DNA from: Salinisphaera sp963835375
GTDB lineage: Bacteria; Pseudomonadota; Gammaproteobacteria; Nevskiales; Salinisphaeraceae
Assembly: GCA_963835375.1 (NCBI GenBank)
Contig: CAWIGB010000019.1
Location: forward strand, 1-64,000
Length of the DNA stretch: 64,000 bases
Direction: 5' to 3'
The translations under genes were made by a program, and so were the position numbers. Each line of letters opens with the position of its first letter. The stretch's first letter is position 1. Under the pieces are notes generated by a model that was given only the letters and a program-made list of their open reading frames with translations, ran no database searches and was not told where the DNA came from. This document shows, one piece after another, positions 45,723-53,234 of the stretch.

Positions 45723-46568
45723 CTACGCGGCCGGCGTGCTCGAGGCGAAATACGCATCGAGACGGCGGACCAGCGGTTTCATGAAATAACTGGAGTCGGG
45801 CATGAGATCGACCGCGACCCCGTGCTCGGCAAGTGATTCGGCAACCAGCGGCCCGACCGCGGCCACGCCGCACCGACCGAGGGCGGTCGTCAGTTCGGCG
45901 GCGCGCGAGCGGCGCCCTGCCACCTTGAACAGACGCCGCACCTGCGGCGAACTGGTGAAGGCCACGGCCTCCAGGTCGCCGGCCACGATGGTCTCGATGA
46001 ACGCCTCGACCGCGGCGTTCTCGGCCTGATCGGCATACACGTAGGGCGCGACCGGCAAGGCCGTGGCGCCGTGCGCGGCCAGCGCTTCCATGAGCGGCGT
46101 ATTCGGGTCGGTGCCGTAGAGCTGCACACCGACGCGATGGCCGGCCAGATCAGCGTCAGCCAGCGCATCGATCACGCCGGCCGTCGTGGGCGCAGTCGCC
46201 GGGAGATCGCTGCCGATGCCATCGGTTCTGAGCTCACGCACCGGTTTCGGTCCGCGGGTGATGGTGCGCGCCGCGGCCAGCGCCTGCCAGAACTGCCGGC
46301 GGCGTTCATCGGTGTCGTCGGTAACAAAATCCCGCAGGCGACGCACGCCTTCGCCCGTCAGCCAGATCATGTCGTCCAGGCCGTGCGCGATCACGTCGTC
46401 GACCCATGCCCTGACCGGGCCGGGGTCAGGCGCGGGGCGGATATCCACCAGCGGGCACCGCATGACCGCGGCGCCGCGGCGCTCGAGCATGTCGGCGAAA
46501 AGATCGAGCTGGCGCGATTCGGGCACCCCGATACGGCGTCCGGCCAGCGAATCCGATGAGTCGGTCAT
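45723..46568 (-). CDS. Uroporphyrinogen-III synthase family protein (HemD-like)
   Basis: 281 residues. It opens GRRIGVPESRQLDLFADMLE and RRGAAVMRCPLVDIRPAPDP; the middle reads MIWLTGEGVRRLRDFVTDDT, ARTITRGPKPVRELRTDGIG and GHRVGVQLYGTDPNTPLMEA; the end reads EAVAFTSSPQVRRLFKVAGR and AAVGPLVAESLAEHGVAVDL. This two-domain pattern is HemD, which closes the tetrapyrrole ring in heme and siroheme synthesis. It is not beside hemC here and is longer at the start than E. coli HemD (246), so it could be a paralogue. Divergent from the small gene at 46787 across repeat copy D. Confidence 0.75.
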   Translation of the reverse strand: MTDSSDSLAGRRIGVPESRQLDLFADMLERRGAAVMRCPLVDIRPAPDPGPVRAWVDDVIAHGLDDMIWLTGEGVRRLRDFVTDDTDERRRQFWQALAAARTITRGPKPVRELRTDGIGSDLPATAPTTAGVIDALADADLAGHRVGVQLYGTDPNTPLMEALAAHGATALPVAPYVYADQAENAAVEAFIETIVAGDLEAVAFTSSPQVRRLFKVAGRRSRAAELTTALGRCGVAAVGPLVAESLAEHGVAVDLMPDSSYFMKPLVRRLDAYFASSTPAA

Positions 46569-46602
46569 GCGTGATTCCTCACGAGGCTCTGGGGTGGAGT
46601 CT

Positions 46603-46670
46603 AGGGCCTGTCGCCGTTTCACGCGACGCCGCGTTGCGGCTCCGAAGGCTGCGTGAAACGGCAACCGGCT
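46603..46670. repeat. Intergenic inverted-repeat element, copy D (short)
   Basis: A 68-base element. The left end AGGGCCTGTCGCCGTTTCACG and the right end GCGTGAAACGGCAACCGGCT match copy C's ends with a few changes; the perfect core is GCCGTTTCACGC (46613-46624) and its complement (46651-46662). After the left end, GACGCCGCGTTGCGGC matches the inner side of copy C's right end read in reverse. It looks like a collapsed form with the inner modules lost. It sits between divergent genes. Confidence 0.75.
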
Positions 46671-46786
46671 GTGGCTGTTTCATGAGCGACCGCGCTTGCG
46701 GCCGTGTCGTTCGGGCCCGCGACCTTGCGACTTATCGAGCCCGGACGCACACTGCCATTGTGCATTGACAAGGTCGGGTGAGAAAC

Positions 46787-47161
46787 ATGCTCTGGCTTTT
46801 CGCCCTAGTGGTTGTCGCCTTCGGCGCGACCGGCTTTCTGGCCGTTCGGCTCGGGCAGGCCCAGCAACGGCTGGCGATTCTAGAGGCCGACGTGACGCGC
46901 CTCGGACGCGCTCTCGAGATCGAGGACCGCGAGTTCGAGAGCCTCATGGCCGAAATCGGCGGCAGCCGCATCGTGATCGAGCTCACCGAGCCGATGGCTC
47001 TGGCGCGCGAACGCTCGCGCTGGGCCGGCGTACTCACCGGTGTTGCGCCGCGTCTGATCCGGCGGCGGGTCTACGACGAGGCCGCGGCCCAGGTGAAACA
47101 GGTCCTCAACGAGCGCGCGGTGGCCGCCGAGGTCAATGTGTTCCACCCGAGCGGTTCCTGA
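46787..47161 (+). CDS. Small membrane-anchored coiled-coil protein, unknown
   Basis: 124 residues. One N-terminal helix (MLWLFALVVVAFGATGFLAV) is followed by a coiled-coil-like segment (GQAQQRLAILEADVTRLGRA, LEIEDREFESLMAEIGGSRI). The rest (RIVIELTEPMALARERSRWA, RRVYDEAAAQVKQVLNERAV) has no recognised motif. I chose the ATG at 46787, which has GGGTGAG just upstream; a GTG at 46778 is in frame. Upstream of two other small genes that precede the flagellar block. Not recognised as a known family. Confidence 0.6.
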   Translation: MLWLFALVVVAFGATGFLAVRLGQAQQRLAILEADVTRLGRALEIEDREFESLMAEIGGSRIVIELTEPMALARERSRWAGVLTGVAPRLIRRRVYDEAAAQVKQVLNERAVAAEVNVFHPSGS

Positions 47162-47178
47162 TCCGCCATGACGTCCTC

Positions 47179-47592
47179 ATGGTGGCCCTGATACTCGCGC
47201 TTATGGCCGCGCTCGTCGTGCTTGGCTGGCAGGGGCGACGGGCTGAACGGCGTCTGGCAACTGCGGAGTCCAGAGTGCGTCGGCTGCGGGCGTTTCAGGC
47301 GGAAGCGTCGGCGCTCGAGGCCGCCCGCGGACGCTTCCGGCGGCGCCAGCGCGATGTGGAAAACGCAGTCGAGACCGGCGCGCGCGGTATGGAAAGCGCG
47401 CATCGCTCGCTCGCCGCCCGGCTTGGCTGGCCGACGGGCGCGGGTGTCTATCGACGGCTGCGCGGGCTCAATCGTTCGGTCGGGCGCGGGGTTTCCGGAC
47501 TGTTCGCGCCCGCCACGGCATCGCGGCGGCGGGAGTCGCTGGTCCGCTGGCGGGCTCGCCGCACCGATACGTCCGACCGTGACGACAGTTGA
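47179..47592 (+). CDS. Small membrane-anchored protein, unknown
   Basis: 137 residues. It begins MVALILALMAALVVLGWQGR, a single membrane helix, then a basic coiled-coil region (AERRLATAESRVRRLRAFQA, EASALEAARGRFRRRQRDVE) and an Arg-rich tail (SRRRESLVRWRARRTDTSDR). The plan (N-terminal helix, then a coiled coil) matches the gene just upstream at 46787, 18 bases away, so the two may form a pair. No family recognised. No clear ribosome site, so start is uncertain. Confidence 0.5.
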   Translation: MVALILALMAALVVLGWQGRRAERRLATAESRVRRLRAFQAEASALEAARGRFRRRQRDVENAVETGARGMESAHRSLAARLGWPTGAGVYRRLRGLNRSVGRGVSGLFAPATASRRRESLVRWRARRTDTSDRDDS

Positions 47593-47638
47593 AAAGGCCG
47601 GCCTCAAGCTCGCGACGATTCGGCCGATAGGCGCGACG

Positions 47639-48049
47639 ATGCATTGCAATCATTCAAACAACCGCTGGCTGCGCCGCACCACCCACGGCCTCGGGCTGGT
47701 GGTGGCCGTCGCCGCATGTGCGTTCGCCGCCAGTGCCCACGAGCCGTCTCAATCGCGTCATGCCGGCCACGATCTGCCGCACGGACCGCGGCCGGCTGGC
47801 AGGGGCTCCCAGACGCCGTATTCGCCGTATTATCCCGAGATCGGGATCGACGTCCGGCCCGAACTCGAGCACTGGCCTGGCAACTATCAGCCGGATGGCT
47901 ATCGCCTGCGCGGCTACGACGGCAAGCCGTCGGGGCACCACGTCTGCCGCGGTGCGCATGGCACGACCCTGTCCAGCGCCGGCACCGATTGTCCGCCCGG
48001 CGAAAAGCCGCAGACGGGCGGCCGTCATTTGTCGACGGGCGGCTCCTGA
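47639..48049 (+). CDS. Small secreted protein, unknown
   Basis: 136 residues. A signal peptide is likely (LRRTTHGLGLVVAVAACAFA, cleavage after ASA). The mature part is short, rich in Gly, Pro, His and Tyr (GSQTPYSPYYPEIGIDVRPE, LEHWPGNYQPDGYRLRGYDG), with two cysteines (HHVCRG and TDCPPG) that could form a disulfide in the periplasm. No known family recognised. It lies 127 bases before fliD; whether it belongs with the flagellar genes is not clear, and the sigma-28 promoter begins after its stop. Confidence 0.5.
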   Translation: MHCNHSNNRWLRRTTHGLGLVVAVAACAFAASAHEPSQSRHAGHDLPHGPRPAGRGSQTPYSPYYPEIGIDVRPELEHWPGNYQPDGYRLRGYDGKPSGHHVCRGAHGTTLSSAGTDCPPGEKPQTGGRHLSTGGS

Positions 48050-48089
48050 GCCGCCCTCGGATGGCGACGTTTTCCTCGCCAGGCGGCCC

Positions 48090-48116
48090 TAAAGTTCGTC
48101 CTCAGGGCGCCGATAC
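48090..48116 (+). promoter_or_regulatory. Sigma-28 (FliA) promoter for fliD
   Basis: TAAAGTTC (48090-48097), 11 bases, GCCGATAC (48109-48116). The enterobacterial consensus is TAAAGTTT-N11-GCCGATAA, so only the last base of each box differs. It lies 60 bases before the fliD ATG, which has AAGGAG as ribosome site. Confidence 0.9.
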
Positions 48117-48176
48117 AGCCGGCAACCCGCGGATGGCATCGGCCTGCTTGCCGATGCCGATAAGGAGTCGCTGACG

Positions 48177-49617
48177 ATGTCCAGTTCCTATACTTCGACG
48201 ATTTCCTCGCTCGGCGTGGGCTCCGGCCTGAATCTGAGCTCGCTTCTGGACGGCCTCAAGTCCTCCGAACAGACGCGTCTACAGCCGCTGCAGACACAGA
48301 AATCGAGCTATACCGCGCAGCTGTCGGCCTACGGCACGCTGACCAGCGCGGTGCAGAATCTTCAGTCGGCCGCGGACAAACTCAACGACCCGAGTCTCTT
48401 CGATTCCACCAAGGTCGATGTGTCCGGCGGCGCGATCACGGCCACGAGCAGCACGGATGCAGTGCCCGGCAGCTACGACGTGTCGGTCTCGCAGCTGGCC
48501 CAGTCCCAGTCGCTGGTGGCCTCGCCGGTGGCGGACAAGACCGCCAATATCGGCGCGGGCGGCACGATCTCCATCGCGGCCGGTGGCAATGCCCCGGTCA
48601 AGATCGATCTGGCGAGCGGGCAGAGTTCGCTGACGGATATCCGCGATGCGATCAATCACGCCAATGCGGGCGTCTCGGCTTCGATCATCAACGATGGCAG
48701 CGCGACGCCGTATCGGCTCGTATTGTCGTCCGATGCCAGCGGCACGGCCAACCAGATCACCGTATCGGCGACCGATGCGAGTGGTGCGACGGGCACGCCG
48801 CTGGCTGATCTGCTCAGCTATGACAGCAGCGCCGGCACGGGCAGCATGACCGAAACGGTTGCGGCCCAGGATGCCAAGCTGTCGGTCAACGGCATCGCCA
48901 TCACCCGTAGCAGCAACACGGTGGACAATGCCATTCAGGGCGTGACGCTGACGCTGAACTCGATCACGAGCAGCGCCAACCAGGTGTCGACCACGCGCGA
49001 CAACGGCACCATCAAGAGTGCGATCAAGAATTTCGTGTCGGCCTACAACAGCTATCAGGGCAAGGCTGGCGCGCTGACCGCCTTCAACGGCTCGAATCCA
49101 TCGAGCAACGGCGTGTTGCTGGGCGATTCCACCGCGCGTTCGGTATCGTCGCAGCTCAACAAGGCACTCAATACACCGGTAAGCGGTAACAGTCTGTCGG
49201 TCCTCAGTGACATCGGCATATCGCTGCAGACCGACGGCACTCTCAAGATCGATAATGAGAGCAAGCTCGATACAGCGCTCGCCAGCGATCCGCGCGGGGT
49301 GGCCCAGCCTATTCTCGGGCGATCCGACCAAGAGCGCGACCGATGACGGTGTGGCCGGTATGCTTTCCGCCACGATCGGCCGCATGACCGATCAGAACGG
49401 CGTGCTGAGCAGTGCCAGCAAGGGCATCCAGAACAGCATCGATGACGTCAACAAAAGCATCAGCAACATGCAGGACACCATCGACGCCACGGTTGCACGC
49501 TATCACCAGCAGTTCGTCCAACTCGATTCGCTGATGTCGAGCTTGAACTCGACCCAGTCCTACCTGACCACCCAACTGTCCCAGCTCAACTCGTCGTCAT
49601 CTTCGTCGAAGGGCTGA
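48177..49617 (+). CDS. fliD: Flagellar filament cap protein FliD, with one frameshift
   Basis: About 480 residues when repaired. The N-terminal domain begins TISSLGVGSGLNLSSLLDGL and KSSEQTRLQPLQTQKSSYTA, followed by the usual Ser/Thr/Asn-rich central domains with few cysteines. The C-terminal domain lies in another frame from about 49310: LFSGDPTKSATDDGVAGMLS and DDVNKSISNMQDTIDATVAR, then a coiled coil ending in LSQLNSSSSSSKG. Removing one C from GGCCC near 49303 gives GVASLFSGDP and restores the whole gene. FliD caps the growing filament and guides flagellin folding outside the cell. It is driven by the sigma-28 promoter at 48090. Confidence 0.9.
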
Positions 49618-49655
49618 TGAGATCTGCCGTTACCGATCCTCGTGAGTAGCTGTCC

Positions 49656-50036
49656 ATGAATACGCAAAAAGCCGCCCAGGCGTATGCCAACGTCGGCCTG
49701 ACCAGCGGCGCGATGAGTGCGTCGCCACATCAGCTGATCGTCATGCTCTTCGACGGTGCCCAGGCCGCGCTGCGCAAGGCCGGCTTCGCGCTGGCCGCCG
49801 GCGATGTGCCGGCCCGTGGCATGGCGTTGTCCAGGGCGATCGACATCATCGAGCGTGGTCTGCGTGACGCGCTGGACATGGAGCGCGGGGGTGAACTGGC
49901 CGAGCGGCTCGATGCGCTGTACGACTACATGATTCGTCGGCTGATGCAGGCCAATCTGCGCGGCGACGGCGAGGCGATCGCCGAAGTCGAGCGCCTGCTC
50001 GACGATATCGCCTCCGCCTGGAAGCAGATCGGCTGA
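49656..50036 (+). CDS. fliS: Flagellin export chaperone FliS
   Basis: 126 residues of an all-helical cytoplasmic chaperone that keeps flagellin unfolded for export. It has the family N-terminal region (AAQAYANVGLTSGAMSASPH, QLIVMLFDGAQAALRKAGFA), the helix RGMALSRAIDIIERGLRDAL and YDYMIRRLMQANLRGDGEAI. Size and order (fliD, fliS, fliT) are standard. 38 bases after fliD, presumably the same sigma-28 transcript. Confidence 0.92.
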   Translation: MNTQKAAQAYANVGLTSGAMSASPHQLIVMLFDGAQAALRKAGFALAAGDVPARGMALSRAIDIIERGLRDALDMERGGELAERLDALYDYMIRRLMQANLRGDGEAIAEVERLLDDIASAWKQIG

Positions 50037-50046
50037 GGGTGGCGAC

Positions 50047-50409
50047 ATGGCGCAGAGATTGACTGCGGGTGTCGGCCATGACGGCGATATCCTCAACCGC
50101 TACGAGACGATCCGCGATTACAGTCGGATGATGCAGCACTACGCGCGCGCCGGGGACTGGGATCGCCTGCTCGAGATGCAGACCGCCTACGTGGGGGCCA
50201 TGGAAGCGCTGGCCGAAGCCGAGCAGCAAGGCACGCTCTCGGCTGGGGCCACCGATCACAAGATCGGCCTGATCGGCGAGATTCGCGGTGCCGAGAGCGA
50301 AGTCCGCGAATGTCTGGATCGACGCATGTCCGAGCTCAGTCGGCACATGGCCGATTCGCGTCACCGCCACCTCGCCGCGCGGGCCTACGAGACGCAGGGG
50401 CGGGCGTAG
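50047..50409 (+). CDS. fliT: FliT-like flagellar chaperone
   Basis: 120 residues, helical and highly charged (LNRYETIRDYSRMMQHYARA, GDWDRLLEMQTAYVGAMEAL, KIGLIGEIRGAESEVRECLD). Position right after fliS and the short four-helix pattern fit FliT, the chaperone of FliD that also binds FlhDC in enteric bacteria. FliT sequences diverge, so this is called by context plus fold. Ribosome site GAGGGTGGCGAC. Confidence 0.75.
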   Translation: MAQRLTAGVGHDGDILNRYETIRDYSRMMQHYARAGDWDRLLEMQTAYVGAMEALAEAEQQGTLSAGATDHKIGLIGEIRGAESEVRECLDRRMSELSRHMADSRHRHLAARAYETQGRA

Positions 50410-50421
50410 CCAGGCCGGCGC

Positions 50422-51435
50422 TTGGGCACCATCACGCCGATTCTGGATACCCTGCTGCCGCAGGTGCTGGGGCGGGCCGGCGATGTCGCGCGTATCGGCG
50501 CGCGGGCCGCGCACGGTCCATTGTCGGCGCTGCGTCCGGTCAGCGGCGAGATGTCGCCCCTGGCGCAGCGCGGCGCGACGGCCTACCCGGGCCGCGAGAG
50601 CAGCGCCGGATTGGTGCGCGGCGCTGCGGCTGCCGGTAACCGTAGCACCGCCGCCAAAGCGGATACGCCCAGTGCTCGGGACATCGCCCGCGCGATCGCC
50701 AGTGGTGCGGGTAGCGGGCAGTCGGCACAGCTGCATCTGTCGCGTGGCGGCGGGCTGCTCGCCCGGCTGCTGGGCGAGGTGTCCGTCGGCCGGGCGTCGT
50801 CGCCGGTGACCCGGGCGCAGCCGCTGGCCAGCGGCGTGCCCCGGACCCCGGAGCTGGCCACGGTTCTCGCCCAGCAGGTGGCCGGCAGCGGGTTGTTCTA
50901 CGAATCGCATCTCGCCGCCTGGGTACGCGGCCAGTTTCCGCGGGCAAGATTGGCTGATGAGCCCCAGGCGCGCCTCGGGGCGAGCTCCGCGCCGGGTGTG
51001 GCCGCGCACGCCGACGCCCGCGGGGGCGACGCTTCCGCCGGCCAGCCGGGCAGTGCGGCTGCCACCGATCCCCGGTTGGCGATGCTGGTTCGTCAGCAGA
51101 TCGATCTGTTGGCCAGCGGCGTATTCCAATGGCAGGGGGAAGCCTGGGCCGGGGCGCCCATGCGCTGGTCGATCGAGCGGGAGCCGGAGGGCGAAGCGAA
51201 CGCAGAGGGAGGCGCCGCGCCCGCGACCACGGCACTCGCCCTGGATCTTCCGGGGCTCGGCGCGTTCGAGGCGCGGTTGCAGGTGGCAGGCGCTCGGGTG
51301 AGGGTGACCGCCTGGGCCGAGCGCGGCGCCGGTCGCGAGTTGATCGCCGCGGATATTGCAACGCTGCGTCGGCGTCTGCGCGAGGCCGGATTCGGTGAGT
51401 CGTCGGTTCGTCTGGTCACGGAGCCGAGCGCATGA
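50422..51435 (+). CDS. FliK-like flagellar hook-length control domain protein
   Basis: 337 residues. A low-complexity Ala/Gly/Arg-rich N-terminal 220 residues is followed by a folded C-terminal part: LAMLVRQQIDLLASGVFQWQ, GEAWAGAPMRWSIEREPEG, and then LDLPGLGAFEARLQVAGARV with LIAADIATLRRRLREAGFGE, which resembles the FliK C-terminal (Flg_hook) domain. A start at TTG 50422 (GTITPILDTLLPQVLG) is the only early start in frame and has no clear ribosome site. It is followed at once by a FlhB-C-terminal-like gene, the partner that FliK normally switches. It may be a second, partial FliK; the classical one would be with fliE-fliJ genes elsewhere. Confidence 0.6.
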   Translation: MGTITPILDTLLPQVLGRAGDVARIGARAAHGPLSALRPVSGEMSPLAQRGATAYPGRESSAGLVRGAAAAGNRSTAAKADTPSARDIARAIASGAGSGQSAQLHLSRGGGLLARLLGEVSVGRASSPVTRAQPLASGVPRTPELATVLAQQVAGSGLFYESHLAAWVRGQFPRARLADEPQARLGASSAPGVAAHADARGGDASAGQPGSAAATDPRLAMLVRQQIDLLASGVFQWQGEAWAGAPMRWSIEREPEGEANAEGGAAPATTALALDLPGLGAFEARLQVAGARVRVTAWAERGAGRELIAADIATLRRRLREAGFGESSVRLVTEPSA

Positions 51436-51746
51436 GCCGAAAGCGGCCGGATTCCGAGCGGCCTGAAGGTGACGGGCGCCGACAGGCCGTGGCGCTGCGC
51501 TACGAGAGCCACGAGGCCGCGCCGCGAGTGGTCGCCAAGGGCTACGGCGACATCGCCGACGCGATCATCGCCCGCGCGAAAGAGCACGATCTGCAGGTGC
51601 ACGCCGAGCCCGAACTCGTTCGACTTTTGGCGCAGGTGGATCTGGATGCACATATACCGCCATCGCTGTATGTTGCAGTCGCTGAGTTGTTGGCATGGGT
51701 GTACGAACTGGAGCAGGCGGCCCTGGCCGAGCGTGGAGAAAACTGA
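51432..51746 (+). CDS. fhlB: FhlB: free-standing FlhB C-terminal-like protein
   Basis: 104 residues that align with the cytoplasmic tail of FlhB (AVALRYESHEAAPRVVAKGY against the tail segment starting AVALSYDGEQMGAPRVVAKG of the full FlhB at 61780), then LVRLLAQVDLDAHIPPSLYV and AVAELLAWVYELEQAALAER. It lacks the N-P-T/S-H autocleavage site and all membrane helices. In other Gammaproteobacteria FhlB can stand in for part of FlhB in export. The start overlaps the FliK-like gene (ATGA at 51432). Confidence 0.8.
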   Translation: MSRKRPDSERPEGDGRRQAVALRYESHEAAPRVVAKGYGDIADAIIARAKEHDLQVHAEPELVRLLAQVDLDAHIPPSLYVAVAELLAWVYELEQAALAERGEN

Positions 51747-51787
51747 AGGTAAAAAAGGTATCGTTTTGAATTTCCTGACGAACGGCT

Positions 51788-51815
51788 TTGACCTCGTTTT
51801 GTTGTTTCCCATAAC
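51788..51815 (+). promoter_or_regulatory. Candidate sigma-70 promoter for flhDC
   Basis: TTGACC (51788-51793), 16 bases, CATAAC (51810-51815). It lies in the unusually AT-rich 80 bases between fhlB and flhD, about 170 bases before the flhD start, leaving a long leader as in enteric flhDC. Confidence 0.4.
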
Positions 51816-51982
51816 TTGACTATGTGTGAACAGAGCGCGTGATGGGGCGCGTTCTCGCTCGCGCGGAGTGACGTCGCGTAACGGCCCTGACACAGGCGTC
51901 GGTTATCCCGTCACATTGGGGGCGGCGTTTGTCTGCCTGTCGACCCCGACAGGGAGAGCGATGCCGAAGCACGAGGTGCCAA

Positions 51983-52492
51983 TTGCAAACCGATCATCTA
52001 CTCGACGATATTCGCGAGGTCAATCTGTCGTACCTGCTGCTCATGCAGCGCTTGATCAACACGGATCGCGAAGCGGCCATGTTTCGTCTCAAGATCGACG
52101 ACGAAATGGCCGATCTGCTCAGCCGCATACCGGTATCGGAGCTGGCCCGCCTGGCCCGCTGCAATCAGCTGCTCTGTCATTTCTCGCTGAGCGACGCTGA
52201 CCAGCTGCATTCGTTGATCCGAGCGACTGGGGACGACAGCATGCGCCAGGTACACGCGGCGATCCTGCTCGGCAGCAACGAGCGCCGGGCCGCCAATGAC
52301 CGGCGCCAGGAGGAACGGCGCCAGGGCGATCGGCGGATTCACGATCAAGGGCCGCCGGAGGGTATCGAGCGCCGCCAGGGCGAGCGCCGTGCCGAAGGCG
52401 ATCGCCGCCAGGCTCAACGCCGCGCGGCGGATCGCAACGAGGATGGCGAGCAAACAGGCGAAGGCCGCAAGGCCGACGGGCGAAACGGCTGA
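51983..52492 (+). CDS. flhD: Flagellar master regulator subunit FlhD with a charged C-terminal tail
   Basis: 169 residues. The first 98 match FlhD: DIREVNLSYLLLMQRLINTD, REAAMFRLKIDDEMADLLSR, CNQLLCHFSLSDADQLHSLI and MRQVHAAILLGS, including the cysteine at 65 that can link the dimer. Residues 99-169 are an Arg/Glu/Gln-rich tail with repeated E-R-R-x-G-D/E-R-R units (ERRQGDRR, ERRQGERR, GDRRQAQRR) absent from enteric FlhD. The start is a TTG, because the homology begins there; GAGGTG lies four bases upstream. An ATG at 51961 with a good site is out of frame by one base, so an indel could instead have hidden a longer start. FlhD with FlhC activates class 2 flagellar promoters. Confidence 0.85.
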   Translation: MQTDHLLDDIREVNLSYLLLMQRLINTDREAAMFRLKIDDEMADLLSRIPVSELARLARCNQLLCHFSLSDADQLHSLIRATGDDSMRQVHAAILLGSNERRAANDRRQEERRQGDRRIHDQGPPEGIERRQGERRAEGDRRQAQRRAADRNEDGEQTGEGRKADGRNG

Positions 52493-52552
52493 TCGGCCCG
52501 TCGTCGATTGCAGGGCCTGCCGACGCTTGGGGCCAGGCCTCAGGGGGACCAC

Positions 52553-53107
52553 ATGAGCGAAAAGAGCGTCATCGCCGAGGGGCGCCAGATCAGTCTGGCG
52601 ATCGAGATGATCCAACTGGGCGCGCGGCTGCAGGTGCTGCAGACTGAAACCGGCATCAGCCGGCGCCGGCTGATCAATCTATACAAGGAAATTCACGGCG
52701 AATCGCCGCCCAAGGGCATGCTGCCGTTCTCGACCGACTGGTATGTGACCTGGTTGCCGAACATCCATTCGTCGCTGTTCTACAACATCTACCTGTCGCT
52801 GTCGCGGCATCCCAATCGCGATCGGATGCAGTCGGTGGTGAGCGCGTATCGGCTGTATCTGGAGCAGGTGCCGATCGGCGATGACGCCAAGCCGGTGCTC
52901 GGGTTGACCCGAGCCTGGATGCTGGTGCGCTTCTTCGAAAGCGACATGATGATGCTGTCGACCTGTCAGCGTTGTCACGGCAGTTTCGTCAACCACGCGC
53001 TCAGCCTTGATCAGGGTTTCGTGTGCGGCATCTGTCAGCCGCCGTCCCGTGCGGGCAAGACGCGCAAGAAGGCGCGCCGCAGTGATGGAGGAGAGCCGAC
53101 ACATTAG
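52553..53107 (+). CDS. flhC: Flagellar master regulator subunit FlhC
   Basis: 184 residues. It has AEGRQISLAIEMIQLGARLQ, VLQTETGISRRRLINLYKEI (helix-turn-helix region), GESPPKGMLPFSTDWYVTWL, HSSLFYNIYLSLSRHPNRDR and the zinc site STCQRCHGSFVNHALSLDQG followed by FVCGICQP. It forms the FlhD4C2 activator with the upstream product. Ribosome site GGGGGACCAC before the ATG at 52553. A terminator follows at 53112. Confidence 0.93.
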   Translation: MSEKSVIAEGRQISLAIEMIQLGARLQVLQTETGISRRRLINLYKEIHGESPPKGMLPFSTDWYVTWLPNIHSSLFYNIYLSLSRHPNRDRMQSVVSAYRLYLEQVPIGDDAKPVLGLTRAWMLVRFFESDMMMLSTCQRCHGSFVNHALSLDQGFVCGICQPPSRAGKTRKKARRSDGGEPTH

Positions 53108-53111
53108 TCTG

Positions 53112-53144
53112 AAAGCCCATCGGTCGTCGCCTGATGGGCTTTTC
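53112..53144 (+). terminator. Intrinsic terminator after flhC
   Basis: AAAGCCCATC (53112-53121) and GATGGGCTTT (53133-53142) form a 10-base perfect stem with an 11-base loop, followed by a short T-run. It begins four bases after the flhC stop and separates flhDC from the sigma-28-driven motA promoter that starts five bases later. Confidence 0.88.
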
Positions 53145-53148
53145 CCGT

Positions 53149-53175
53149 TCAAGTTCCTGCCTCGGCGGCCGTTAA
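53149..53175 (+). promoter_or_regulatory. Sigma-28 (FliA) promoter for motAB
   Basis: TCAAGTTC (53149-53156), 11 bases, GCCGTTAA (53168-53175). Against TAAAGTTT-N11-GCCGATAA it matches 6 of 8 and 7 of 8 bases with the exact spacing. About 60 bases before the motA GTG start. Confidence 0.75.
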
Positions 53176-53234
53176 GCGCTCTACGCGCAAACAGTCGTTA
53201 AACGCGATCGTGCTCGATCGCGAGGGGTCGCCAA

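Noticed and set aside
48156..48163. Second GCCGATAA just before fliD
   Set aside because: No -35 box at the right distance and it overlaps the ribosome site; the promoter at 48090 is far better.
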